Program-made: the position numbers and the translations under genes | NCBI RefSeq assembly: GCF_900240385.1 | Contig: NZ_OEQH01000001.1 | Location: 719,922-783,921 of the forward strand | Length of the DNA stretch: 64,000 bases | From: Clostridium minihomine | GTDB lineage: Bacteria; Bacillota; Clostridia; Oscillospirales; Acutalibacteraceae | Direction: 5' to 3' | Part shown: piece by piece, positions 25,284 to 34,687 of the stretch | Layout: each line of letters begins with the position of its first letter | Position numbering within the stretch: the stretch's first letter is position 1 | Notes under the pieces: generated by a model | Seen by the model: the letters and a program-made list of their open reading frames with translations, nothing else | Told to the model about the DNA's origin: nothing | Database searches by the model: none

Positions 25284-25700
25284 TTGCGCGACGAGGTTTT
25301 ATCTTTGCTGTTCTCTCTGATTGGGATACTGCTTATTTTGTTTGGCTGTTATCTGTTCAGCAAGTTTGCCGCAAAGAAAATCAATTCATTTTCCAATACT
25401 CAGAACATTAAAATATTGGAAAAAGTCCCGTTATCTCAGGATAAAGGGCTGGCTTTGGCTCAGATTTGCGGCAAATATTATCTGATTGGATTTTCCAGCC
25501 AAACGATTGAGCTGTTAAAAGAGTTATCGGAAAGCGATCTGAGTGTACCCCCAAAATCGGGGCCGAAAAGCAGTTTTTTGGAGGTGCTTCAGGAGGTCGG
25601 GAAAAACGGATGGAGCGTGAAATCGTTTGATGAGGACAAAGGAACCATGGAAGCTGGAAAAAAAGGTACCAGACGAAACAAAGACAAAGAAAACCCGTAA
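25284..25700 (+). CDS. fliO: Flagellar biosynthetic protein FliO
   Basis: The 138-residue protein has one N-terminal membrane segment (about 6-27) and a conserved cytoplasmic domain (IKILEKVPLSQDKGLALAQICGKYYLIGFSSQTIELLKEL). FliO assists FliP assembly. A TTG start at 25284 has GGAGAGGGGAG upstream. The basic C-terminal end overlaps the 5' end of fliP by about 70 bp. Confidence 0.88.
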   Translation: MRDEVLSLLFSLIGILLILFGCYLFSKFAAKKINSFSNTQNIKILEKVPLSQDKGLALAQICGKYYLIGFSSQTIELLKELSESDLSVPPKSGPKSSFLEVLQEVGKNGWSVKSFDEDKGTMEAGKKGTRRNKDKENP

Positions 25701-26418
25701 GAAATGCCTGGTGGCCTCTTTGCTTTCCCTGGCTTTGACGGTTTTCCTGCCGCTGCAGGCCTCTGCTACCACCGGCATACAGATTAATGGCGACGGGGTG
25801 GACACGCTGCAAATTTTGCAGATGTTTCTCATTCTGGCCCTGGCGCCATCCATTCTGATTATGACCACCTGTTTTACCCGTATTGTCATCGTTCTTTCTT
25901 TTCTGCGCAACGCACTGGGGCTTCAGCAAACGCCTCCCAATCAGGTTTTGATTGGCATGGCGCTGTTTTTATCGCTGTTTATTATGTCGCCGGTTCTCAC
26001 GCAAATTAATGAACAGGCTTATCAGCCCTATCGGGAAGAGCAGATTACCCAAGAGGAATTTATCGCAAAAGCCTCTGTTCCAATGAAAGAGTTTATGCTT
26101 AAACAGACCAAAAAGGATGACCTCAATCTGTTTTTGAGCCTTTCCAAAACAGAGATCGATGCTGCCAAAGAAGCACCGCTAACGGTGGTGATTCCCGCAT
26201 TTATGACCAGCGAGCTTCGCCGGGCTTTTCTCATAGGTTTTCTCATTTTTATCCCATTTTTAATTATTGATATGGTGGTTTCCAGCACATTGATGTCTAT
26301 GGGAATGATCATGTTGCCGCCGGCAATTATCTCTCTTCCGTTTAAACTGCTGTTGTTTGTGCTGGTGGACGGATGGGGGTTATTGTTCAAAACCTTGGTA
26401 GCGGGATTCAATGTTTAG
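25630..26418 (+). CDS. fliP: Flagellar export gate protein FliP
   Basis: The 262-residue core subunit of the export gate has a basic N-terminus, a signal peptide-like segment ending near ASA (about residue 47), then four membrane segments. The FliP signatures ALAPSILIMTTCFTRIVIVLSFLRNALGLQQTPPNQVLIGMALFL and FLIFIPFLIIDMVVSSTLMSMGMIMLPP are present. The start is uncertain: ATG 25630 (TTG 25627) overlaps fliO by 71 bp, and no closer Met is available. Confidence 0.95.
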   Translation: MRTKEPWKLEKKVPDETKTKKTRKKCLVASLLSLALTVFLPLQASATTGIQINGDGVDTLQILQMFLILALAPSILIMTTCFTRIVIVLSFLRNALGLQQTPPNQVLIGMALFLSLFIMSPVLTQINEQAYQPYREEQITQEEFIAKASVPMKEFMLKQTKKDDLNLFLSLSKTEIDAAKEAPLTVVIPAFMTSELRRAFLIGFLIFIPFLIIDMVVSSTLMSMGMIMLPPAIISLPFKLLLFVLVDGWGLLFKTLVAGFNV

Positions 26419-26463
26419 CGCGCCCATACCTGTCGCAACAATATTCGGAAGGGTTTTATTTTC

Positions 26464-26730
26464 ATGACAACATCAGAGATTATTGGGATATTTCAGGCCG
26501 CACTGCTCACCACCATGAAGCTGGCTATGCCGATTTTAATTTCCAGCGTGCTGATTGGTTTGCTGGTAGCCGTGTTTCAGGCCGCAACCCAGATTCATGA
26601 GCAGACGCTGTCTTTTGTACCAAAGTTGTTTGTAATTGCGGTGATTCTGATTCTGCTGGGGCCATGGATGATGGAAGTTATGAGCGATTTTGTTGCTTAT
26701 ATTTTTGATACAATAGTGAGCTTGAACTGA
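26464..26730 (+). CDS. fliQ: Flagellar export gate protein FliQ
   Basis: The 88-residue protein has two membrane segments (EIIGIFQAALLTTMKLAMPILISSVLIGLLVAVFQAATQIHEQTLSFVPK... is the family pattern, then a second helix). It is an export gate subunit in the FliP5-Q4-R1 complex. It lies 45 bp after fliP and 38 bp before fliR. The ATG at 26464 has a weak upstream SD (GGAAGGG). Confidence 0.95.
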   Translation: MTTSEIIGIFQAALLTTMKLAMPILISSVLIGLLVAVFQAATQIHEQTLSFVPKLFVIAVILILLGPWMMEVMSDFVAYIFDTIVSLN

Positions 26731-26768
26731 CCCGGACAAGCGGAAAGGGTGTTTTCAGGACGCCGGAT

Positions 26769-27533
26769 ATGGAACTTGAGTTTAATTTTACACTTCTGCT
26801 TTTGATTTTTATGAGGATGACGGGCTGCGTGGTATTTAACCCGATTTTGGGAAGAACCAGTGTCCCGATTGTCATCCGGGTTGGCCTGGCGCTGATGCTT
26901 TCTATCTTTTCTTATCAGTTGGTTCCAGTGCAGAACATAGAGCTTGCGACTTTTTTAATTTTCTTTGTAACCATGCTTCGGGAGTTTCTTCTGGGGTTTT
27001 TGGTGGGGTTTGTGATTCAGATGTTTTTGTCGGTGATTTTAATCAGCGGCGAAAATATCGACATGCAAATCGGTATTTCCATGTCGAAGATTTACGATCC
27101 CCAAAGCAATGTTTCAATGCCGGTTTCGGGCTCTTTGATCAACGCCATGTTTTTTCTGCTTTTCTTCGTTACCAATGCACACCTTACGTTAATGCAGGTA
27201 TTCGTTCAGCTGTGTGTAATGGTTCCATATGGAACCGTCGCTATTGACCCACAGGTTTTTTCCCGGCTGGTAGAATTATTTCGGCTGATTTTAATCTATG
27301 CGATCAAGATGTCGCTGCCGGTTATGGCGTCGCAGCTGATTACGGAATTTGCGGTAGGACTGGTTATGAAGGCCGTGCCAAAACTCAACATTTTTATGAT
27401 TAACATTCAGGTCAAGGTGATATTGGGATTTGGTATTTTATTATTGATGGCAGGACCATTGGCATCCTTTCTGGAAAGATTGATTACCCTGATGTTTGAT
27501 GAAATCGGAGCGGTATTCCAATTGCTTTTGTAA
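26769..27533 (+). CDS. fliR: Flagellar export gate protein FliR
   Basis: The 254-residue protein has about six membrane segments and the family motifs FMRMTGCVVFNPILG and LREFLLGFLVGFVIQMFLSVILISGENIDMQIG. It is the single-copy gate subunit. It lies directly before flhB, as usual; fused FliR-FlhB proteins occur in some clostridia, but here the genes are separate. Confidence 0.95.
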   Translation: MELEFNFTLLLLIFMRMTGCVVFNPILGRTSVPIVIRVGLALMLSIFSYQLVPVQNIELATFLIFFVTMLREFLLGFLVGFVIQMFLSVILISGENIDMQIGISMSKIYDPQSNVSMPVSGSLINAMFFLLFFVTNAHLTLMQVFVQLCVMVPYGTVAIDPQVFSRLVELFRLILIYAIKMSLPVMASQLITEFAVGLVMKAVPKLNIFMINIQVKVILGFGILLLMAGPLASFLERLITLMFDEIGAVFQLLL

Positions 27534-27584
27534 AGCGGCGTTTCCGCCCGGCTATTCCATTTGAACTTTAAGGGGGGATGAACA

Positions 27585-28661
27585 ATGGCGGACAGCAGTA
27601 AAACCGAAAAGGCTACCCCGAAAAAACGGCAGGATGAACGAAAAAAAGGTAATATTTTTCAAAGCACCGATATTATCAGTGCATTTACGCTTCTTGTCAT
27701 TTTTTTCATCCTGCGTCTTTCGCTTCCTCACTCATATGAGTATATGCAAATGTTTTTGGTTCGGTATTTTTCCTATGGTGCTTCGATGGACACCCTGACG
27801 GATGCGGGCATCATTAATATTGCGCGGGAATGTATTACCGCTATTTTTTTACTGGCGGGCCCTATGCTGCTGACTTCCATTGCCATGGCGGTGATCGGTA
27901 CGGCCCTGCAGACCAAATTGAAATTTTCAAGAGAAAAAATCAAGTTTAAGTTTTCCAATATCAGTCCCCTGAAGGGGATGAAGCGGATTTTTTCTCTTCG
28001 CTCCATTGTGGAGCTCATTAAATCGGTGATTAAAATATCCATTATGATTTATTTGCTCTATACCTCTTTGATGGATATTTCTCACGAATTTACAAAACTG
28101 ATGTATGCAGATGTGTATCAGGCGGTTTTGTTTATTTTAAAAAATATCATGAATATTGTGATAAAGCTTTCGATTGCTTTTATCGCCATTTCTGCTTTGG
28201 ACTATTTATACCAGTGGTGGGAATATGAGCGGAATATTCGAATGTCCAAACAAGATATCAAAGAAGAATACAAACAGATGGAGGGCGACCCTCATGTAAA
28301 AGGCCAGCAGAAAGAGCGCCGCAGAAAAATGTCTATGCAGCGCATGATGCAGCAGGTTCCTACGGCAGATGTGATTGTCAGAAACCCCACACATTTTGCC
28401 ATTGCCCTCCGTTATGATATAGAAAAAGATGCCGCACCCATTATTGTGGCAAAAGGACAAGACTATGTGGCTTTGCGCATCATTGAGATTGCGCAGAAAC
28501 ACCAAATTCCTATGACAGAAAATAAGGCTTTGGCCCGGGCTCTTTACAGCGAAGTAGAAGTGAACAGACCAATTCCCGCGGAATATTATGTGGTTTTGGC
28601 AGAGGTTATGGCTTGGGTGTATTCCATGAAAAGAGGTTCAGCTGATATTGAAGGTTCTTAA
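27585..28661 (+). CDS. flhB: Flagellar export switch protein FlhB
   Basis: The 358-residue protein has the basic N-terminal motif (KTEKATPKKRQDERKKGNIFQS), four membrane segments, and the autocleavage motif NPTH at residues 267-270 in the cytoplasmic domain. It switches export from hook to filament substrates with FliK. The ATG has SD AAGGGGGG. It overlaps flhA by 14 bp. Confidence 0.96.
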   Translation: MADSSKTEKATPKKRQDERKKGNIFQSTDIISAFTLLVIFFILRLSLPHSYEYMQMFLVRYFSYGASMDTLTDAGIINIARECITAIFLLAGPMLLTSIAMAVIGTALQTKLKFSREKIKFKFSNISPLKGMKRIFSLRSIVELIKSVIKISIMIYLLYTSLMDISHEFTKLMYADVYQAVLFILKNIMNIVIKLSIAFIAISALDYLYQWWEYERNIRMSKQDIKEEYKQMEGDPHVKGQQKERRRKMSMQRMMQQVPTADVIVRNPTHFAIALRYDIEKDAAPIIVAKGQDYVALRIIEIAQKHQIPMTENKALARALYSEVEVNRPIPAEYYVVLAEVMAWVYSMKRGSADIEGS

Positions 28662-30720
28662 TAACGTTATAACGATTTTTGTTGTTATCATTATCGCTTT
28701 TATCATCATACCTCTTCCCACGTTCTTATTGGATATGATGTTTATTGTGAACATCACGCTTTCTATTATGATTTTGCTGATGACCATGTATGTGAAAAAC
28801 TCCCTTCAATTTTCGGTTTTTCCATCCATGCTTCTTATTACCACCTTATTCCGGCTTTCTTTAAACATTTCATCCACCCGGCTGATTCTGACAAAATCGG
28901 GGCATGCGGGGCAGGTGATTGAAACTTTTGGTACGTTTGTTCTGGCCGGCAACATTGTGGTTGGTTTTATCATCTTTCTCATTATCGTGCTGGTGAATTT
29001 TCTGGTTATTACCAAAGGCGCCGAACGTGTGTCTGAAGTTTCGGCCCGGTTTAAATTGGACGCAATGCCCGGAAAGCAAATGGCAATTGATGCGGATTTA
29101 AGCTCTGGCCTGATTACAGAAGAGGTCGCTTTGACGCGGCGCAGCGATATTCAAAGGGAAGCGGAATTTTACGGCGCCATGGATGGTGCCACAAAGTTTG
29201 TCAAGGGCGATGCCATTGCCTCTATCGTCATTACCCTGATTAACTTTCTGGGCGGTACGATTATCGGTATGGTACAGGGAGGACAAGACTTCAGTTCGGT
29301 TTTAACGACTTATACCATTGCTACCGTGGGTGAAGGCTTGGTGTCCCAGCTGCCTGCGCTGCTGATTTCTACCGCTACGGGTATGATTGTAACCCGTGCA
29401 GCTTCAGACTCAAGCTTGAGCATGGATGTGACCCGGCAGTTTTTTGCCCAGCCCCTTGTTTTGGTGATTACCGGTGTGGCAATTTCTTGTATGTGCCTGA
29501 TTCCCGGTATGCCTTGGCCGCAGATTCTGTTGGTGTCGGTCATGATGATTACCATAGGCTTTGTGCTTCGCAAACGAAGCAAGGAAGAAGAGCAGGTGTT
29601 GGCTGCTGCCACAGGTGCGGGCTCGTTACCGATTGGCGGGTCGGAAGAAATTGAAGATGAGACAACCTATTACAAAAATATAGATAACATTTATGGTTTG
29701 CTGCAAATTGATTTGATTGAAATGGAATTTGGATACAGTATTATCCCGCTGGTGGATGAAGGCAGCGGCAGCAGCTTTATTGACCGTTTGGTATCTTTTC
29801 GAAAGCAGTTTGCCATTGAAATGGGTGTGGTCATCCCGGCGGTGCGCCTGCGGGATAACGGTTCTTTAAACCCCAATCAGTATGTGGTTAAAATTAAGGG
29901 TGAGATGATCAGCGAGGGCGAGGTTCTCGTTGATTATTACCTGGCGTTGGATCCCGGTAATTTGACCGGAAATATCGACGGAATCGAAACCATAGAACCG
30001 GCTTACGGAATTCCCAGTAAATGGATTACCACAGATAAAAAAGAGATGGCTGAAATTTACGGCTACACAGTGATTGATCCTTTGTCCGTGGTGGTGACCC
30101 ATTTGTCCGAGACTATTCGCAAGCACGCGTATGAGGTATTGACCCGTCAGGACGTGATTCAGCTTTTGGAATCTGCCAAGCGGTCGGATCCGGCTTTGGT
30201 AGAGGATGTGGTTCCCAACCTGATTTCTTACAGCCGGCTGCAGAAGGTTCTTTGTTCCCTTCTGAAAGAAGGTGTTCCGATTCGGGACATGGAAACCATT
30301 TTGAGTACTCTTTCTGATTATGCGGCAACGGTTCGCGAAACAGAGGTGCTCACCGAATATGTGCGTCAGGCATTAAAGCGTACGATTACCCGCAAATGGT
30401 CAGACGGCGGACAGATTCGGGTGATTACTTTGGACAGCGAAGTGGAACGAGTCATTGCCAATTCCATCAACCGGGGCGATCAGGGCACTTATTTGTCGCT
30501 GGATCCGCAAACCACCCAAACCATTATTACAAAGCTGATAGACAGCATCAAAAAGGTAAAGGCAGTTATCAATGTGCCGATTATTTTGACTTCCCCAGTG
30601 GTTCGGATTTATTTCAGCAAGCTGCTAGAGCAGTTCTACCCCGGCGCGGTAGTGCTTTCCTTTAATGAGCTGAATTCCGATGTACAGATACAGGCGGTGG
30701 CTAACATTACTTTGGAGTAA
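28648..30720 (+). CDS. flhA: Flagellar export gate protein FlhA
   Basis: The 690-residue protein has about eight N-terminal membrane segments, the conserved cytoplasmic FHIPEP loop (FLVITKGAERVSEVSARFKLDAMPGKQMAIDADL), and a C-terminal cytoplasmic domain that docks chaperones. The start is TTG at 28648, inside the flhB end. The next gene is fliA, with no flhF or flhG between them, which differs from the common Firmicutes order. Confidence 0.95.
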   Translation: MKVLNNVITIFVVIIIAFIIIPLPTFLLDMMFIVNITLSIMILLMTMYVKNSLQFSVFPSMLLITTLFRLSLNISSTRLILTKSGHAGQVIETFGTFVLAGNIVVGFIIFLIIVLVNFLVITKGAERVSEVSARFKLDAMPGKQMAIDADLSSGLITEEVALTRRSDIQREAEFYGAMDGATKFVKGDAIASIVITLINFLGGTIIGMVQGGQDFSSVLTTYTIATVGEGLVSQLPALLISTATGMIVTRAASDSSLSMDVTRQFFAQPLVLVITGVAISCMCLIPGMPWPQILLVSVMMITIGFVLRKRSKEEEQVLAAATGAGSLPIGGSEEIEDETTYYKNIDNIYGLLQIDLIEMEFGYSIIPLVDEGSGSSFIDRLVSFRKQFAIEMGVVIPAVRLRDNGSLNPNQYVVKIKGEMISEGEVLVDYYLALDPGNLTGNIDGIETIEPAYGIPSKWITTDKKEMAEIYGYTVIDPLSVVVTHLSETIRKHAYEVLTRQDVIQLLESAKRSDPALVEDVVPNLISYSRLQKVLCSLLKEGVPIRDMETILSTLSDYAATVRETEVLTEYVRQALKRTITRKWSDGGQIRVITLDSEVERVIANSINRGDQGTYLSLDPQTTQTIITKLIDSIKKVKAVINVPIILTSPVVRIYFSKLLEQFYPGAVVLSFNELNSDVQIQAVANITLE

Positions 30721-30756
30721 TCAAGCTGCCGGATTTTGAAGGAGGTGGGGGACTGG

Positions 30757-31527
30757 ATGGAACGAGTCAAGACAAAGCCAGTTGATCTTCCGGAGCTATG
30801 GGCCGAATACTTACAGACAAAAGAAGACGATGTCCGCAATGCACTTGTGATACGATATGGATATATTGTCAAGTGTATTGCACTGAAAACAGTCGGAGCT
30901 TATCAGCATTTTAATTATATGGATGATTTGGTCAATGAAGGGTTAATCGCCCTTTTGGATGCGGTAGAAAAATTTGATCCGGAAAAAAAGGTGAAATTTG
31001 AAACCTTTGCGTCCATCAAAGTGCGGGGGGCGATGATTGATTACATTCGAAAGCAAGATTGCTTTCCCCGGCGATTAAAACGGATCGCCAAGAACATAAA
31101 TGACGCCGAAAACACGCTCAGCTATGAGCTGGGGCGGTATCCCACTGAACAGGAACTGGCCGATTATCTACAAGTGACTTTGGCGGAATATCAAAAAATG
31201 CAGGCAGAAACCTGTGTGCTGTCTATGATTTCTTTTGAAGAGATTATCTATGAAAAAGGAATAGAAGACATTCGCTTCAGTGGCCCCGGCGACTCGATTC
31301 AAGGCCCGGAACAGATTGTTGCGGAAAAAGAGCTTCAAGTGGTTTTGGCGGAATACATTGAGAGGCTGAATGAGAAAGAAAAAATGGTGATTTCCTTATA
31401 TTATAAGGAACAGCTGAAAATCAAAGAGATTTCGGCCGTCATGGGAATCAGCGATTCCCGGGTTTCTCAAATTCATTCTAATGGACTGAAAAAACTGAAA
31501 CGGTTTTTAACAGAATATAATTCGTAA
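30757..31527 (+). CDS. fliA: RNA polymerase sigma-28 factor (FliA/SigD)
   Basis: The 256-residue sigma factor of the FliA/WhiG group starts at the ATG at 30757 (AAGGAGG about 11 bp upstream). Region 2 (DDLVNEGLIALLDAVEKFDP, FETFASIKVRGAMIDYIRKQD), region 3 and region 4 (EKEKMVISLYYKEQLKIKEISAVMGISDSRVSQIHSNGLKKL) are present. It should direct the two sigma-28 promoters in this window (flagellin and flgM) and be held by FlgM. Its position inside the class II operon matches B. subtilis sigD. Confidence 0.95.
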   Translation: MERVKTKPVDLPELWAEYLQTKEDDVRNALVIRYGYIVKCIALKTVGAYQHFNYMDDLVNEGLIALLDAVEKFDPEKKVKFETFASIKVRGAMIDYIRKQDCFPRRLKRIAKNINDAENTLSYELGRYPTEQELADYLQVTLAEYQKMQAETCVLSMISFEEIIYEKGIEDIRFSGPGDSIQGPEQIVAEKELQVVLAEYIERLNEKEKMVISLYYKEQLKIKEISAVMGISDSRVSQIHSNGLKKLKRFLTEYNS

Positions 31528-31541
31528 AGGAGAGTGACCCA

Positions 31542-32282
31542 ATGGTCAGAGGTTTTTACGCGCTTGGCTCGGGAATGATTACCCAGACAAGAAAGCTGAC
31601 ATCGGTGGGGAATAACCTGTCCAATCTGGAAACCCCTGGGTATAAGAGGAACCTTGTTACTTCCAGTACCTTTGGCAATATGGTGATCCACAGGTTGGAC
31701 AACCAGGGCAGCCAGCCACTTGGTGAAATGAGCCTGATCACCGCGGCAGATCGGACCAATGTGATCCATTCTCAGGGCAGCCTGAAGGAAACAGGCCGTA
31801 CCTTGGATTTTGCAATCCAGGGCGAAGGCTTTTTTGCAGTTCAAGGCAATAATGGTCTGGTATACACCCGCAACGGCAGCTTTAACGTCGATGAACAGGG
31901 TTACCTGGTCAGCGCCGATTTGGGCGGCCGCGTTATGGGGCAGAATGGCCCTATTTTGGTGGGAACCGATCAGTTTGAGGCGGATCCTCAAGGGAATCTT
32001 TCTGTAAACGGAACACCGGCAGGCACGCTTGCCGTTTATAACTTTCAGGACTACAATCAGCTGCAATCAGCGGGACAAGGAGCATTTACAGCCGCTCAAG
32101 GCGCCCAGCAGATGCAGGCCCCTCAGTTAATGTGGAAGTACACCGAAGGAACTAATGTAGACGCCGCTCAGGAAATGACGGATGCTCTTTCCATACAGCG
32201 GGGGCTTCAAACCTGCTCTCAGGCACTGAAAATGTATGATCAAATTCTATCCAGAGCAGTTACCGAAATTGCAAAGGTGTAA
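31542..32282 (+). CDS. flgF: Flagellar distal/proximal rod protein FlgF-type (FlhO)
   Basis: The 246-residue rod-family protein has N-terminal motif SGMITQTRKLTSVGNNLSNLETPGYKR and C-terminal LMWKYTEGTNVDAAQEMTDALSIQRGLQTCSQALKMYDQI. Firmicutes carry two FlgG-like paralogues after sigD (FlhO and FlhP); this first one resembles FlhO/FlgF. AAAGGAGAG SD; 14 bp after fliA. Confidence 0.88.
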   Translation: MVRGFYALGSGMITQTRKLTSVGNNLSNLETPGYKRNLVTSSTFGNMVIHRLDNQGSQPLGEMSLITAADRTNVIHSQGSLKETGRTLDFAIQGEGFFAVQGNNGLVYTRNGSFNVDEQGYLVSADLGGRVMGQNGPILVGTDQFEADPQGNLSVNGTPAGTLAVYNFQDYNQLQSAGQGAFTAAQGAQQMQAPQLMWKYTEGTNVDAAQEMTDALSIQRGLQTCSQALKMYDQILSRAVTEIAKV

Positions 32283-32305
32283 CTTAGAAGGGAGAAAAGG
32301 CCATT

Positions 32306-33010
32306 ATGATTACCTCGTTTTATACGGCGGCGACAGGAGCCATTCAATTGCAGAAAGGGCTGGATGTAACCGCCAACAACATTGCCAACGTATCCACTTC
32401 TGGGTTTCAGTCGCAAAAAAATTCCTTTGCAGATTTGGTGTACACCAACATCCATGCGCCAGAAGATGCAGATACAGAGCTGGTAACAGGTCACGGCACC
32501 AAACTGGCGAAAGCAGATACGGTTTTTTCTACCGGTGTTCTGAATAAGACCATGCGGTCTTTGGATTACGCATTGCCGGCTTCGCACCAGTTCTTTGCCA
32601 TTGATACCGGCAACGGTGTGGAATACACCCGAAACGGAAACTTTCGCATTTCCATCGAGCAGGGCGGCAACTATCTGGTTTCGTCTGATGGGGGATATGT
32701 GCTGGACGCCAACGGCCAGCGAATCCGGGTGGAAAAGGAAGACGAGCCGGCTCCGGTAGGGGTGTTTACATTCCAGAATTGCGATGGATTATCGCGCAGT
32801 GCAGGTACTTATTTTCACGCTACCGAACTTTCGGGACAACCCCGGGTGGTAGAGGATGCAGAAGTAAAACAGGGATATTTGGAAGGTGCCTCTGTCAGTA
32901 TACCGGATGAAATGACTTCCATTTTGGAAATACAAAGAGCATTTCAAATGAATTCCAAAATCGTGCAAATGTCCGATGAGATTATGCAGACTGTAAACAG
33001 CATGAGGTAG
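32306..33010 (+). CDS. flgG: Flagellar rod protein FlgG-type (FlhP)
   Basis: The 234-residue protein has N-terminal AATGAIQLQKGLDVTANNIANVSTSGFQSQ and C-terminal EVKQGYLEGASVSIPDEMTSILEIQRAFQMNSKIVQMSDEIM, as in distal rod proteins. It may instead be called FlhP; the two names describe the same position. It lies 23 bp after the preceding paralogue. Confidence 0.88.
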   Translation: MITSFYTAATGAIQLQKGLDVTANNIANVSTSGFQSQKNSFADLVYTNIHAPEDADTELVTGHGTKLAKADTVFSTGVLNKTMRSLDYALPASHQFFAIDTGNGVEYTRNGNFRISIEQGGNYLVSSDGGYVLDANGQRIRVEKEDEPAPVGVFTFQNCDGLSRSAGTYFHATELSGQPRVVEDAEVKQGYLEGASVSIPDEMTSILEIQRAFQMNSKIVQMSDEIMQTVNSMR

Positions 33011-33047
33011 TTTTCCAAAACACGTCGTTTAAGAAAGAGTGATGGGT

Positions 33048-34616
33048 ATGGATAACAGCAAGAACATGGATAATCTGGTACAGGCGATTTTAGATGGCGA
33101 AGATATTGCAACCATAGCGGGCAGTGTTGCGTTAAAACAGGAAGAGCCGGAATCTACCAAGTATTCAGAGTCTTCGGAACAGCCTCCTAATCTGGATCTT
33201 CATATTGCTTCCAACCGCATGCACGCTTCCCTGACAATTTCCCCAGCCTATTTGGGGCAGACAATTTCTCCTGAGACTATCTTGGAATATTTGAATCAGA
33301 ACGGCATCTGTTTTGGAATCCGCGAAGGCGATATCCGCGAATATTGCCGGATTGCCAATTATACGCAACCTTTGGTCTGTGCCGTGGGGAAAGAGGTACA
33401 GGACGAAACAGACGGACAGATAAAATATCATTTTGATACCGAAAAGGTATTAAAACCGGCAGAGCGGAGCGATGGCTCGCTGGATTTTCGGGAATTGGGT
33501 CTTGTAAAGAACATAGCCAAAGGTGAAGTGCTGTGTTCCCTTATCCCGGCGTCACCGGGAACCGACGGAATGGATGTTATGGGAAATGCAATCCCTGCTC
33601 ACAAGGGGAGGGCACTGTCTTTGCCGGTTGGAACGAACACACAGATTTCAGAGGACGGGAACTCGCTGATTTCCCTAGTGGATGGCACCATTGAAATGCT
33701 GCCCGGGGGAATTAATGTGAACGAGGTTTACGTGGTTCGGGGTGACGTGGGGCCAAATTCCGGGAATATCACGGCCAAATGCTCTGTGTTGATTCAGGGC
33801 GATGTGAGAAGCAGCTTTTTCGTGAAAGCAGGCGGAGATATTATCGTTCGCGGAATTGTGGAACACGCCCGGCTTGAGGCTGGCCGAAACATTGTGTTGT
33901 CACAGGGCATGAACGGCGGCGGAAAAGGGTTTTTAAAAGCAGGCGGGAACATTTCCGGCAAGTTTTTTGAAAATACGATTTTAGAAGCTGCTCAAGATAT
34001 TTACGCCAATATTATTATGAGCAGTACTGTTCGAGCAGGCGGCTCCCTGATTCTAAATGGCACCGCAGGTTCTCTGATTGCCGGGGACTGTCAGGTGGGG
34101 CGCAGAGTCTATGCCAAAAACATAGGCAATTCGTCCGGCAGTGTAACGCGGGTTCAAATTGAGTCCCGGGAATTAAATGCGTTGCTGGCGGCTAACTGCA
34201 AAAAAATTGTGAATCCGGAGATCCTGACCCAGCAGATCGAAAGTGTGAAACAAGAGCTGTCTGATTTTGATCGAAATTATCAAACCCTCAGCCAGCAATT
34301 TATTACCAAACATCCACCGGATGGCGGCCCCAGCTTTAAAATGATACAAGCTGCCGCTGAAAAGAAAAAGGATCAATATCACAAACTGGTGCAGGAATTA
34401 GAAAGCAAACTGAATGAGTCTCGGCAGTCGCTGAATTCTTTTTTAGATTTTCATGTAATTGCAACGGGAATTATTTTCCCGGGGACCAAGATCGTGATTT
34501 CGAACTCCACCTATAATGTAGTGAAAGAAACCAGCAACGCAAAATTCTATCTGAATTTTGAAGGGATTACCTTTGGGCCGGTGCTGCCCTCTGACGCACC
34601 CGATACTGCAAGGTAA
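33048..34616 (+). CDS. FapA-family (DUF342) polymer-like protein
   Basis: The 522-residue protein has an N-terminal alpha/beta region (about 45-210), a beta-helix-like repeat region rich in Gly/Val (ITAKCSVLIQGDVRSSFFVKAGGDIIVRGIVEHARLEAGRNIVLS, about 230-380) and a C-terminal coiled coil followed by a small beta domain. DUF342/FapA members are linked to motility and cell surface regulation in clostridia and Vibrio, but the mechanism is not settled. The start is ATG at 33048. Location inside the fla/che operon, between flgG and cheC, suggests a motility role. Confidence 0.85.
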   Translation: MDNSKNMDNLVQAILDGEDIATIAGSVALKQEEPESTKYSESSEQPPNLDLHIASNRMHASLTISPAYLGQTISPETILEYLNQNGICFGIREGDIREYCRIANYTQPLVCAVGKEVQDETDGQIKYHFDTEKVLKPAERSDGSLDFRELGLVKNIAKGEVLCSLIPASPGTDGMDVMGNAIPAHKGRALSLPVGTNTQISEDGNSLISLVDGTIEMLPGGINVNEVYVVRGDVGPNSGNITAKCSVLIQGDVRSSFFVKAGGDIIVRGIVEHARLEAGRNIVLSQGMNGGGKGFLKAGGNISGKFFENTILEAAQDIYANIIMSSTVRAGGSLILNGTAGSLIAGDCQVGRRVYAKNIGNSSGSVTRVQIESRELNALLAANCKKIVNPEILTQQIESVKQELSDFDRNYQTLSQQFITKHPPDGGPSFKMIQAAAEKKKDQYHKLVQELESKLNESRQSLNSFLDFHVIATGIIFPGTKIVISNSTYNVVKETSNAKFYLNFEGITFGPVLPSDAPDTAR

Positions 34617-34687
34617 GAGCGATACAATTTTTATTCCGCTTCAAGAGGCTGACAGTCATATTGTGGCGGCGGAAGGAGTTTAAGTCC

